Below, in pieces: positions 35,037 through 45,157 of a DNA stretch of 64,000 nucleotides. Position 1 is the stretch's first letter. Each line of letters starts with the position of its first letter. This stretch comes from Gracilimonas sp034520725 (lineage in GTDB: Bacteria; Bacteroidota; Rhodothermia; Balneolales; Balneolaceae): NCBI GenBank assembly GCA_034520725.1, contig JAXHNH010000003.1, positions 62,001 through 126,000 on the forward strand, given 5' to 3'. Made by a program: the position numbers and the translations under genes. Below the pieces are notes generated by a model that was not told where the DNA came from, made no database searches, and saw only the letters and a program-made list of their open reading frames with translations.

Positions 35037-37168
35037 TTGAAAAAGGCACTCACTTATCTTTTACCTGTATTAATTGGACTGGCTTTATTGCCCATTCCAC
35101 TGTTACGTGATCTGCATTTTGAGTCGGCCATAGTAGCGGGAATCATCGGGTGTTTTTGGAGTGGAATTCGGACGGCATCGTCTTCTTCGAAGCATGATCT
35201 TTTTACCAGCCTCCGGATCCTTGGAATGTTATACATTGCGGCTGTCCCACTTTCCGTATTTGCTGTGATGTCAGGCTGCCTGACACTGGATGGAATAGGA
35301 TTCTGGATCTTCATTCCTATCCCCAGTGTTTTTTTGGGGACAGCTACCGGGCGACTGGTTCGTATATCCAATCTGCCTTACCCTAAACTGCTCACAACTT
35401 TAATACTTCTTTTTTGCGCAGTAGGCGTGTTACTGATAGAGTTCTTTACCTTACCTCAGGTATATTTCTACAATCATGTTTGGGGTGTGTGGCCGGGACC
35501 TATTTATGATGAAGCAGTGAAGCTGACCGGCTCTTTTCTATTCTTTCGCTTTATTACCCTGCTTTGGATCGTGTTACTGTGGGCCTTACCTGACTTGAAT
35601 AAAAACCTGACTGCCAAAATGATATCCGGTCTGGTTCTAATTTCATTAACAGTTAGTTACATCAATCTGGATGAAGCCGGAATCATCAGTCCAACAAGAT
35701 CCATTCAGCAGCAACTTGGTGGTCATCATCATACTGAACATTTTGAGTTGTTGTATGATGAAGAGTTCTACTCACAGGATGATATCCGGTATTGGGCAAC
35801 GCGACATGAGTTTCACTTTCAGCAGATCATTACTCAGTTGGATATCAATTGGCCTGAAGGACAAAAGATAGAATCATATTTGTATGCTCATGCGTGGCAA
35901 AAAAAGACCCTCACCGGGGCTAAATTCACCAGTTATGTCCCAATCTGGCTGGAGCAGGATCAGCTTCATATAGCCAAACAACAATTAGAACGGGTTCTTA
36001 AACACGAGCTTGTACACGTAATCTCCAAACAATTTGGAAATTACTTATTCAACGGAAGCTGGAGCATTGGACTTATTGAGGGGCTTGCAGAAGCGATTGC
36101 CAGCGATGCATCCCCCCGTTCAACACTTCATCAGATCGTAGCGGCTGAGCAGCCATGGCCCGATGCTAAGGAAATGAAATCGGCTTTATCACTTGAAGGT
36201 TTTTATGGAAGCGCCGGGGCTATCAGCTATACAACTTCCGGCTCTTTTGTAGAATATTTAATGAATGAATACCCTGTTGATCAAATCAAGCAGGCTTACC
36301 AGACAACAAATATTGAGGAAGCTTATTCCACCTCATTTGATGAACTGGTTACAGGATTGGCATCAAACGTTAAGTAGAACCGAGCTCGATTCCGTTGATC
36401 AACAGGTATCTGAATTTATCTTTGCTCAGCGATCACTCTTTCAAAAAGACTGCCCGCACGCCATATCAAAAGAGTTAAAATATTGGGATAATTACAATTA
36501 TCTGATGGCATCTGAAGATACCGTCAGTGCATACAAAGTATTAAATGAACTCATTGAAATGGATGCAGAAGAACGCATTAATTAAAGCAGAGTGGATCCG
36601 CTCAAAGCTTGATTTAGGTGAACCGGAACTGGTTTTTGAGCATTTTATTGATTCAGACTCTCTTTTAAACCTGAAGGTTCTGCAGGCTGACGTGTTATTT
36701 CAGTTAAAAGGATACAAGAAGGCAACTAAATATCTGAATAAATTCAGTGAAGATATTTCGAACTCACCGGCTCAAAATTTTAAATTCACCTTAGAATTAA
36801 GAAAAGACAGTACACAATGGGATTTCCTTCTTGACCAAAGATACTCTGATCGGTTAGTTGGAGTAAACAATTATCTGGAAATGAACACCCCAAATCAAAT
36901 GCTGTCACTGAGCAAAGCTTTAGAACTAAAAAATTATGAAAAGGTTCTCAATTACCTCAGTTTGTTACCTGATGAGGCATTCACAAATGATTGGTTCGAT
37001 ATCATTGAAGAAGCTATTCATCAAACAGCTTTTAATAGCGAATACAGCATCGCAAAAGACCTGATCAACAAAATATCTGATCTGGATCTCAGGTCTCGTT
37101 ATAAGGAACGACTTTCAGAACAATCAGAATGGCTCTCATTTTTGCAAAGCAAAAACTATATTCCTTAG
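35037..37168 (+). pseudogene. Membrane-embedded gluzincin-like peptidase with TPR-like tail, two +1 frameshifts
   Basis: Three successive frames (35037-36377, about 36358-36585, about 36584-37168) make one protein of about 710 residues. The first has a TTG start and about six transmembrane helices. A peptidase MA-like domain then follows with HELVH at residues 323-327 and Glu348 in IEGLAEAI. The later frames are helical and TPR-like (e.g. ADVLFQLKGYKKATKYLNKF). Each junction is explained by one extra T (near 36357 and 36583). A disrupted gene or sequencing artefact; the metallopeptidase part is intact in either case. I do not recognise a named family. Confidence 0.7.
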
Positions 37169-37215
37169 TAATTATATGAACTTTCACCCGTGAATCTTCT
37201 TCATTACCTGCCTGA

Positions 37216-38283
37216 ATGATAAAACCTTTCCTCATATTTGGGTTTTTATTTTTACTGATCAATAGTCCAGTCGCGGGGCAGGACTGGAGACTATCAGCAG
37301 GATATAATGTGAAGAATGTCGGGCTAACCTACGTTCCAAATAACAGTTACCCTTATGATATAGATGGTGTTTCCAAGGGCATGGTTGAAATTGAACTGGA
37401 ACGTTATCTTTTGTACAGACTCTATATTGCCGGGAAAACCGAATTTTTGGTTCACGATCAACAAGATTTTGCCATTGGTGGTCCGGTAGATTTCAATCAG
37501 GTTAACCTGGGAGCAACAATAGGTTTGCAATGGCCAAAATTCGGAGTGTATGGCGGTGTGAAATCCGGAAGAATATGGGATATCACCATGCGTTCGGCTG
37601 ATCAAAACGGAAACCCAATCTGGACCGGAACCAGCGGGGGGGAAAATAATATAACCGGTGCTTTTACTGCGGGTATCAAATATTATTTGCTCAATTTTGT
37701 CAGGCTGCAGGCTGAAGTGAGCCATTCTTATAATAATCCCTCCGGGATCATACCCCAGCGTAGCTTTAATGAAAACCCCGCTTTTCGATCTTTCGATTTT
37801 AACCCATTATCGTTTTCTGTAGGTGTTTCGATAGGAATTCCATGGAATCGTCCCAAAGGTAGGGGGTCTAAGCCTGATCGTGATCTGCCGCCATTGATCC
37901 GTAATTCGTCTGTAAATTTTACCGAACCATTGGGTAATACCTATGTGACCTCCGCCTTTGGTCAGCGCTGGAGAAGCGAGCATCAGGGAGTTGATCTTAA
38001 AGCCAGCCTGCGCGACAAAATTGTTGCTGCTGAAGCCGGTGTAGTCGTTAAGGCAGGAACCGGACGCGGTTATGGCAAGATGGTTCGTATCAAACACGGT
38101 GACGGTTATGAAACCGTTTATGCACATATGAATAAGATCAGTGTTAAGGAAGGTGACACCGTTAAAAAAGGGCAGGAAGTAGGTCGCGCCGGAAATACCG
38201 GCACCTCAACCGGAGTACATCTTCATTTTGAGATCATAAAAGATGGTACTCATGTAAATCCTGAATCATATATTCGATTTTGA
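37216..38283 (+). CDS. Exported M23 (LytM) endopeptidase with N-terminal beta-barrel-like domain
   Basis: A 355-residue protein with a signal peptide (LINSPVAGQ). Residues about 23-220 show alternating strands like a small outer-membrane or beta-sandwich domain. The C-terminal LytM domain (about 240-355) carries His256/Asp260 (HQGVDLKAS) and HLHFE at 335-339, the zinc ligands that cleave peptidoglycan cross-links. The fusion suggests a wall hydrolase held near the outer membrane. It may be cotranscribed with the preceding peptidase gene, 47 bases upstream. Confidence 0.85.
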   Translation: MIKPFLIFGFLFLLINSPVAGQDWRLSAGYNVKNVGLTYVPNNSYPYDIDGVSKGMVEIELERYLLYRLYIAGKTEFLVHDQQDFAIGGPVDFNQVNLGATIGLQWPKFGVYGGVKSGRIWDITMRSADQNGNPIWTGTSGGENNITGAFTAGIKYYLLNFVRLQAEVSHSYNNPSGIIPQRSFNENPAFRSFDFNPLSFSVGVSIGIPWNRPKGRGSKPDRDLPPLIRNSSVNFTEPLGNTYVTSAFGQRWRSEHQGVDLKASLRDKIVAAEAGVVVKAGTGRGYGKMVRIKHGDGYETVYAHMNKISVKEGDTVKKGQEVGRAGNTGTSTGVHLHFEIIKDGTHVNPESYIRF

Positions 38284-38397
38284 TCAGAATTCTTGCCTGT
38301 CTTGCAATATGAAATTACTATCGATTAGCCCACAATTTTTTTTCTCTCAATGGACAAAACTTAGACCTCACCTCTTAACTAAGTTAAACTATGCCCG

Positions 38398-39060
38398 TTA
38401 ATTTGCCTCCCAGATCGAAACGCCTAAAAATTCCGATAATGTTTTAGAGTCGCTCCGTATTTTACCCAGATTACCATGATCCACCACATTCATTCGAGAT
38501 CCATCTCTCAATACCAGGTTCAGCTCATAACTTACATAGTTGTTATTGTCACTTCGTACCAGCTCAGGAATGATCTGGAGTGCGTAAATATGACTGATTC
38601 TGCTGCTGCTTTTTTTATTCCCATCTGATAAATATCGTTTAGGAGCCTTCCAGCCTTTCCAGAACATACCTTTGGTTTTGTCGAAGATCACAGGTTTCGA
38701 AAAACTGTAATACATCCAGCTTCCTGCTGCGAAGAATATCAAACCGAATAAAACAATAAAGAGGAAATCTGACCTGAAAAAACTGCCGTATGATCTGTAT
38801 TTCTCCACCCCAAGAAAGACCGGAATCCCAACTCCAACAGCAAGAAATATCAAACTGAATAATTTTGCCCCTAATGTAGACTTAAATTCAATTCGGTTAT
38901 AATCTACCTTAACTAGTTTGTGTGTCCCAAAATTAGATCCCCCTCGTTTCAAAGGGTACCATTCGGTCTTCATGGCAATATCATCGTTAAATTTTGATGG
39001 ATCAAAGGATGGTTTCCAGATACTGACGTTCTTTAAAGCTTTCTTTATTTTATTCAGCAT
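38398..39060 (-). CDS. Hypothetical protein with two transmembrane helices
   Basis: A 220-residue protein that I do not recognise. A basic N-terminus and a soluble stretch of about 70 residues precede two adjacent transmembrane helices (LFSLIFLAVGVGIPVFLG, and FLFIVLFGLIFFAAGSWMYY). The C-terminal domain is soluble and beta-rich (YELNLVLRDGSRMNVVDHGN). It is monocistronic. The layout recalls small PH-like-domain membrane proteins, without a firm match. Confidence 0.65.
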   Translation of the reverse strand: MLNKIKKALKNVSIWKPSFDPSKFNDDIAMKTEWYPLKRGGSNFGTHKLVKVDYNRIEFKSTLGAKLFSLIFLAVGVGIPVFLGVEKYRSYGSFFRSDFLFIVLFGLIFFAAGSWMYYSFSKPVIFDKTKGMFWKGWKAPKRYLSDGNKKSSSRISHIYALQIIPELVRSDNNNYVSYELNLVLRDGSRMNVVDHGNLGKIRSDSKTLSEFLGVSIWEAN

Positions 39061-39214
39061 AGATCGGTTGTAAATGATTTTATTATCGTTATATACTCCA
39101 ATAGTATATTATCACTCAGGTTTAATAATTTAATAAACCACTTTCTTATTCTAAGAGAAGATTTTCAATAAATAGAATCCACCAAGAAACCTCAACCATC
39201 ATATTTAGCTAGCT

Positions 39215-39883
39215 ATGCGTGCCCCTATTTTTGTTCCTCACTCCGATTACAAAGAACGTCCCCTCGAAGAAATGAATAAACGCGCCTCGGAATTTTATGA
39301 GCATATGAAGCGCCGCCGAACGGTACGTGATTTTTCTGATCGACCTGTTCCTCGCGAGATCATTGAAAAGTGTCTGCTTGCAGCAGGTACCGCTCCCAAT
39401 GGTGCAAACAAGCAACCCTGGCATTTTGTGGTGGTAAGTGACCCGGAAGCAAAGAAAAAGATCCGGATCGAGGCAGAAAAAGAAGAACACGAGTTCTATA
39501 ACCGGCGGGCGCCGGAGGAATGGCTGGAAGACCTTCAGCCTTTTGGCACGGATGAAAACAAGCCTTTTCTTGAAAAAGCACCTTTCCTGATCGGCATATT
39601 CGCACAAAACTATAAGCTTGATGAAAATGGAGAAAAGGAAAAACATTATTACGTAAAGGAATCCGTTGGGATAGCTACCGGTATACTGATCACAGCTCTG
39701 CATGAATCCGGTTTGGCAACTCTGACACATACTCCGAGTCCTATGGGTTTTTTGAATGAAATCATGGGTCGACCTTCCCATGAAAAACCATATCTCCTAC
39801 TCGTAGTGGGTTATCCCGAAGAGGGCGTTCAGGTGCCTGATATTACAAAAAAATCATTGAATGAGATCGCCTCTTTTATATGA
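39215..39883 (+). CDS. Nitroreductase-fold flavoprotein, iodotyrosine-deiodinase-like
   Basis: A 222-residue FMN enzyme. The FMN-binding start is KRRRTVRDFSDRPVP, followed by GTAPNGANKQPWHFVVV. Unlike generic nitroreductases it keeps features of iodotyrosine deiodinase (IYD): a lid-like segment EKEEHEFYNRRAPEEWLEDL, then HYYVKESVGIATGIL, ALHESGLATLTHTP and MGRPSHEKPYLLLVVGYP. In IYD the lid Glu and Tyr bind the halotyrosine zwitterion; both have plausible counterparts, while the lid Lys is not clearly present. It could reductively dehalogenate tyrosine or act on another substrate. It is monocistronic. Confidence 0.8.
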   Translation: MRAPIFVPHSDYKERPLEEMNKRASEFYEHMKRRRTVRDFSDRPVPREIIEKCLLAAGTAPNGANKQPWHFVVVSDPEAKKKIRIEAEKEEHEFYNRRAPEEWLEDLQPFGTDENKPFLEKAPFLIGIFAQNYKLDENGEKEKHYYVKESVGIATGILITALHESGLATLTHTPSPMGFLNEIMGRPSHEKPYLLLVVGYPEEGVQVPDITKKSLNEIASFI

Positions 39884-39950
39884 TCTCCTGCGTTACCTCA
39901 GTAGTTACTACAACTGATCCAGAGAGAATATTTAACCTTATATTTAGTAT

Positions 39951-40556
39951 ATGAGTAAGAAGGAATCACAAAAGAAAAAATCATCACTTAAGAAGGAGAT
40001 CACACAGTGGGTCTTCATCTTTTTGATCGGGGCAGCACTTTATGCGAGTGGATATCACACCGAAGTGATCGGCAGAGTGCAAAGTGTACTGCTTTATACC
40101 GGTATTATGCAGCCGGATACGGATGCCTCCATCATGCATGGCCAAAGGGCAGAATATAATATGCCACTTCTTACCATGGATGGTGACCGAATTTATTTAT
40201 CTGAATTTGAAGGTAAGACGATCTTTATGAACCTTTGGGCGACATGGTGCCCGCCCTGTATTGCTGAGATGCCCAATATACAGCGATTATATGATGACAT
40301 TAACGATGAAAACATTGTATTTGTGATGGCCTCCCTTGATCAGGATCCTCAAAAGGCCTGGGATTTTGTCGAGAGAAAAGAGTTCACCTTTCCGGTTTAT
40401 TCAGTGATAGCTAAACCAAGAATTTACGACAGCTCTGTTGTACCAACCACTTATGTAATCTCACCACAAGGAGATATCGTCATGGAGCATCAGGGTATGG
40501 CAAAGTATGACACGGATGAATTCAAGGAATTCTTAAAATCTGTTTCGAGCTTATAA
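39951..40556 (+). CDS. Membrane-anchored TlpA/ResA-like thioredoxin
   Basis: A 201-residue protein. A lysine-rich N-terminus and one transmembrane helix (WVFIFLIGAALYASGY) lead into a periplasmic thioredoxin fold with the redox motif WCPPC (Cys100/Cys103). The cis-Pro loop follows in SSVVPTTYVI. These proteins reduce periplasmic disulfides, for example in cytochrome c maturation or for metal chaperones; no cytochrome genes are nearby. It is 67 bases after the nitroreductase on the same strand, possibly cotranscribed. Confidence 0.88.
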   Translation: MSKKESQKKKSSLKKEITQWVFIFLIGAALYASGYHTEVIGRVQSVLLYTGIMQPDTDASIMHGQRAEYNMPLLTMDGDRIYLSEFEGKTIFMNLWATWCPPCIAEMPNIQRLYDDINDENIVFVMASLDQDPQKAWDFVERKEFTFPVYSVIAKPRIYDSSVVPTTYVISPQGDIVMEHQGMAKYDTDEFKEFLKSVSSL

Positions 40557-40605
40557 AATACTTTCCATCAGTCCATTCTTAGTTTTTAGCGTTCACTAAA
40601 AAGCT

Positions 40606-40613
40606 TACCTTTG
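40606..40613 (+). promoter_or_regulatory. Candidate -7 promoter element upstream of VOC gene
   Basis: TACCTTTG matches TAnnTTTG and lies 102 bases before the VOC start. No convincing -33 TTTG box was found at normal spacing. Confidence 0.25.
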
Positions 40614-40715
40614 TGGCCGTTAGCACATTTAACCTATTAAAAAATTATCTACCTCTTTAAACTTGGGCTACTCTAAACTCAACTCCAAGTAATTCTCTAA
40701 GGACATCAAAAGAAC

Positions 40716-41777
40716 ATGGAAAAAGTTATCTCAGGTATTCAGCAAATTGGTATCGGCATTCCGGATGTCCACAAAGCCACAGATTGGTACAGAGAACATT
40801 TTGGAATGGATATAAAGGTTTTTGAGGATGAAGCCACGGCTGAACTCATGCTCCCCTACACCGGCAGCAAGCCCCACGACCGTAAAGCTATATTAACTCT
40901 GAATATGAAAGGTGGAGGCGGTTTTGAGATCTGGCAATACACGAGCCGTGAGCCTCAACCGGCCAACTTCGATATCCTGCTTGGAGATCTTGGCATCAAC
41001 TATGGCAAGATAAAATCTATCGAGGTTGAGCAGACCTATGAAGAAATGAAATCATCAGGTCTTGATATCATTACTCAGTTAGAAAAAAATCCGGCCGGGG
41101 ACATGACCTTCTTCATTAAAGACCTGTATGATAATATCTGGCAGGTTGTAAAGGGACGGGAGTTCTTTAAGAAGAAAACACCGAAAACAACCGGTGGGGT
41201 TGTAGGTGCAGTGATCGGTTCCACCGATATTGAAGCTTCGCGTAAGTTGTATTCAAAAGTTTTAGGATATGACGACGTTGTCTACGATGAAACCGGTACC
41301 TTCAAAGATCTCAAAGGATTACCCGGTGCAAATCATGAAATTCGCAGGGTTTTACTGCGTCATTCTAAAAACAGAGAGGGTGGTTTTAGCCAGTTGTTCG
41401 GCCCTACAGAGATTGAACTGGTTGAAGTTCAAAGACGTGATCCCAAAAAGATCTACAAAGACCGATATTGGGGTGATCTTGGATTTATCCACCTCTGTTT
41501 TGATATACAGGGCATGGATGCCTTAAAAAATGATCTTGAAGCTCAGGGTTTCCCCTTTACTGTCGACTCAGCTAATAGCTTTGATATGGGGGAGGCTGCC
41601 GGTCGGTTTACCTATGTGGAAGATCCAGACGGCACCCTTATTGAATTCGTTGAAACCCATAAAGTACCGATCATGAAAAAGTTCGGTTGGTATATTGATA
41701 TGACCAAGCGTGATCCACGAAAGAACCTCCCAAACTGGATAATAAGTGCGTTACGGTTTAGCCGGATGAAAGGGTGA
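40716..41777 (+). CDS. Two-domain VOC (glyoxalase/dioxygenase superfamily) protein
   Basis: A 353-residue cytoplasmic protein made of two tandem vicinal-oxygen-chelate domains. The first is at about residues 4-135 (QIGIGIPDVHKATDWYREHF to FFIKDLYDNIWQV), the second at about 155-320 (GAVIGSTDIEASRKLYSKVL to YVEDPDGTLIEFVETHKV). VOC enzymes use a divalent metal to isomerise, hydrolyse or oxygenate small molecules. Candidate ligands include the His in FIHLCFDIQG and the Glu in TLIEFVE. No specific reaction can be named. It is monocistronic. Confidence 0.8.
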   Translation: MEKVISGIQQIGIGIPDVHKATDWYREHFGMDIKVFEDEATAELMLPYTGSKPHDRKAILTLNMKGGGGFEIWQYTSREPQPANFDILLGDLGINYGKIKSIEVEQTYEEMKSSGLDIITQLEKNPAGDMTFFIKDLYDNIWQVVKGREFFKKKTPKTTGGVVGAVIGSTDIEASRKLYSKVLGYDDVVYDETGTFKDLKGLPGANHEIRRVLLRHSKNREGGFSQLFGPTEIELVEVQRRDPKKIYKDRYWGDLGFIHLCFDIQGMDALKNDLEAQGFPFTVDSANSFDMGEAAGRFTYVEDPDGTLIEFVETHKVPIMKKFGWYIDMTKRDPRKNLPNWIISALRFSRMKG

Positions 41778-41920
41778 TGCCAGTTTTTAAAAAGTAATAG
41801 TTAAGAACAAATGTCTTCACATATATGCTCCTCTTTTGACTCTAATTAATGTGATACTATTTCTTTTATTTTAAAAACAATACTATTACAATGGTACAAA
41901 TCTGTTTCACCCCACTTTAG

Positions 41921-42314
41921 ATGAAAATTTCAATACTACCTTTACTATTCTTTTCAGGTTTACTAATCGCAAATGCTTGTGCTTCCAAAAGGGCCACTTC
42001 CGAATGATTCACCCCAGGCAAACTATCCACAAAGTGATGAATTGCCGCCACAAAGTGTTCTTTTAAAATTAGAACTGGTAGATTTACAAGAGAGCAACAA
42101 CGGAGTTCTTTATGAAGCAAAGATCATAGATGTAATACGGTATGGACGTCAAGCTCCGCTTATTTCTAAAGGAAACACTATTTCTATTTTATGTAGCGAT
42201 CAATGCTCTGAAGAACCCCCATCACCTCAATCCACTATTACTGCAATAATCATTGCACGGCAACATATGAACATTGGAGAAACGTCAGATAGTAATTTCA
42301 TGGGAGATATTTAA
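41921..42314 (+). pseudogene. Small exported protein with a +1 frameshift
   Basis: The first frame starts at ATG 41921 with a clear signal sequence (ILPLLFFSGLLIANAC) and stops after 28 residues. The next frame is open from GPLPNDSPQANYPQ (near 41991) to a stop at 42312, giving a beta-rich domain (VLLKLELVDLQ, YEAKIIDVIRYG). An extra A in AAAA at 41987-41990 would join them into about 130 residues. Alternatively the second frame is its own gene from ATG 41973, but then it has no signal peptide. I do not recognise the family. It sits 25 bases before the secreted propeller gene. Confidence 0.55.
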
Positions 42315-42339
42315 ACTTTATTAAACACTTAGGATTACT

Positions 42340-45151
42340 ATGAAATTAAATCGCGCCATCCTTCCGGGAATCATTCTTTTGCTTTTAATCTGCGTTCCAT
42401 TATATGTCTCAAATAATCCAAAAGTACCTACTTTAGAAAAGCAAAAAAAGACCCTCCAAGATCGTCAAAGACTTAACAAGGGAAGGGCAGATTATTTCTT
42501 TCAGCTATTGCGTGATCCCTCCATTGATGATATCCCCAAAAACATCAGGAGCCTGGAATTAAAACAAGCTGAGACTTTGCCTGTCAGACCAGAGTTTGGC
42601 AAAGTTAGTAGTTCACAAGCATATATCTTCACAGAAGTAGGGCCTTATGATGTTGGAGGAAGAACTCGCGCACTTGCAGTGGCCATTGAGAATCCTGATA
42701 TAGTTTTAGCAGGAGGGGTTTCAGGAGGGGTTTGGCGCTCAATTGATGGGGGAGATAACTGGGATCTTGTAACAGATCCATCAGAGATCAGCAGTGTGAC
42801 CTATTTAGCACAAGATCCGCGCCCAGGATTTACAAATAACTGGTACTTTGTGACCGGCGAATTTACAGGTAATTCAGCCAACGCTCGTGGAGGAAGTGCC
42901 TTTTACTATGGTAATGGGATATGGAGATCAACAGATAATGGAGTTACATGGACACAGATCTCCTCTACCGATCAAAGTGACAATAATTCCTTTAATTCTG
43001 CCTTTGACTATATAAGTAAAGTCATGGTCAGTCCAGCAACAGGTAGTATTTTTATTGCCAGTAACGGGGTAGGCATCCTAAGGTCTACTGATGGTCAAAA
43101 TTTCAATGTAGTTCTTGGGGGTCTAGGCCATCATTCCTGGAGTGATTTTGATATCGCTCCAAATGGAGACATTATAGCTGTCATTTCTGAAGAAACATCA
43201 GGAGGCACTCCAACTAATACCCCGGGCGTTTACGTTTCTACTAATAATGGAACATCCTGGAATGAAGTTACTCCTGCTTTTTTTCCAGCTACCCATCAGC
43301 GCAGCGTGATAAGCCTTGCTCCTTCTTCTACTAATGAGGTCTATGTTTTAACAAGCGTTAGTGGAGAACCAAAACTCTCATACATAGACTTAGATAACAA
43401 TACTAACAATGAAGACCGGACAGTAAACCTTCCTGATTACGGGACTCCTGTTGGAGAATTTAATTTACAAGGTGGGTATAATATGTTGGTTAAAGTTCAC
43501 CCAACAAACCCTCAAACGGTAATTACTGGCGCAACTAATCTGTATATTTCTTTTAATGGCTACACAACCCCTCAACCAACAGACCCTAATGATATTTGGA
43601 TAGGCGGGTATTCTACAGATAACAAAGTAAGTAGTTACAGTAACCACCATGCGGATCAGCACGTTGTCTTCTTTGATCCTATTGATTCTGACAAAGTATG
43701 GAGTGGCCATGACGGAGGAGTCTCTCTAACGTCATCAATATCCACAACTCCTGTCAGCTGGGTTGATAAGAATAACGGGTATAATGTTACCCAATTTTAT
43801 GGTGTCTCCCTGCATAGACAAGCAGGTAATGATCGAATCATGGGTGGAACTCAGGATAATGGCACCCCTTTCTTCAATTATAGCATTATGGCGGAAAGCT
43901 CTTCTTCCATTGACCTTTCTTCCGGAGATGGTAGTTATTCCTATTTTGGCGATGAATATGCATATGTATCCAGCCAAAACGGAGATGTATTACGATTGAC
44001 CTACCTTCAAGATGGCGGTTTAGATTGTGTTTTTACGGGTTGTGGCTCAACCCAACCCATGGAATGGACTTCAGTAGAGCCTGATGATGCATCCGGTCAG
44101 CTTTTTATTCATCCTTTTAAGATCGACCCAACATTTAATAACACGATGTATTATCCGGAAACGGATTCGATCTGGAGAAATACCCAATTGAATCAGATTC
44201 CTTCTTATCAAAATTCAACAATGGCAGGTTGGTCCAAGATACCCGGTATAAGTGTTGGCGGCGGTGTAAACGGATATACAATAACAACACTTGAAGTTTC
44301 AGATCAAAACCCTTCATCAACTTTATATTATGCCGGTTATAACAGTACCGGTAGTCCCAAGATCTTTAAGATTAATAATGCAAGTACTCAAAATACCGAA
44401 GAAGACATTTCGATAGCTGAGGCAGCTTCAGGGTCTTATCCACATGATATTTCAGTTAACCCAACAGATGGAAATGAGCTATTGGTTATCTTTTCAAATT
44501 ACAATGTACCCAGTATCTTTCATTCTTCAGACGGTGGGTCAAACTGGTCAAATGTAGAAGGTAATCTTGTTGGAGATTTTAATACTCCCGGACCTTCGGT
44601 TCGTACATCTGCAATTATTGAAACCAGTGGAAGCCCTGTTTATTATGTGGGTACCAGTACAGGACTTTATTCTACATCCGACTTAAATGGTGTTTCAACC
44701 GTTTGGACTCGCGAAGCGGAAACTTTGATCGGTAAATCAGTAGTAGAATTTATCGACCTTCGTCCTGAGGATAACTTTTTGGCCGTTGCATCCCACGGGA
44801 GAGGTCTTTCTTGGAGAGCCTGGTACACCAACCAGTATATCTGAGCCTTTAAGTAATGATTATCCCGATAGCTTTTCCTTGAATCAGAATTATCCAAATC
44901 CGTTTAACCCAACAACATCTATTTCATTTGGCTTACCTACAAGCAGCAGAGTTAGCTTAACAGTATTCGATATCAACGGCAGAAAAGTTCTTGACCTGCT
45001 TTCAAATTCACCGATGTCCACAGGTAATCACAGTATTAATTTTGACGCAAGCAACCTTGCTAGCGGCGTCTATCTTTATAAGATGGATGTATTCACAGAA
45101 AACGGCGGCATACGACTTACAAAAACCCGCAGTATGACACTCATAAAGTAA
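42340..45151 (+). pseudogene. Secreted BNR/sortilin-like propeller with NYPNPFNP sorting domain, frameshifted
   Basis: The first frame (42340-44844, 834 residues) has an N-terminal signal-anchor (ILLLLICVPLYVS) and repeated BNR/Vps10-like blades such as GIWRSTDNGVTWTQIS and SIFHSSDGGSNWSNVEG. It runs out just after SHGRG. The next frame, from about 44806, continues FLGEPGTP and contains a complete C-terminal sorting domain: NYPNPFNPTTSISFGLP through LASGVYLYKMD. One extra base (or two missing) near 44806 separates the parts. Without the tail the protein would lose its secretion/anchoring signal. Such propellers are typically glycoside- or sialidase-like or adhesive; no active site was identified. 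Confidence 0.8.
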
Positions 45152-45157
45152 TTTCTG

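Noticed and set aside
39209..39781. 190-codon minus-strand open frame opposite the nitroreductase
   Set aside because: Nitroreductase motifs on the plus strand are unambiguous; the antisense frame is low-complexity and unlike any family.
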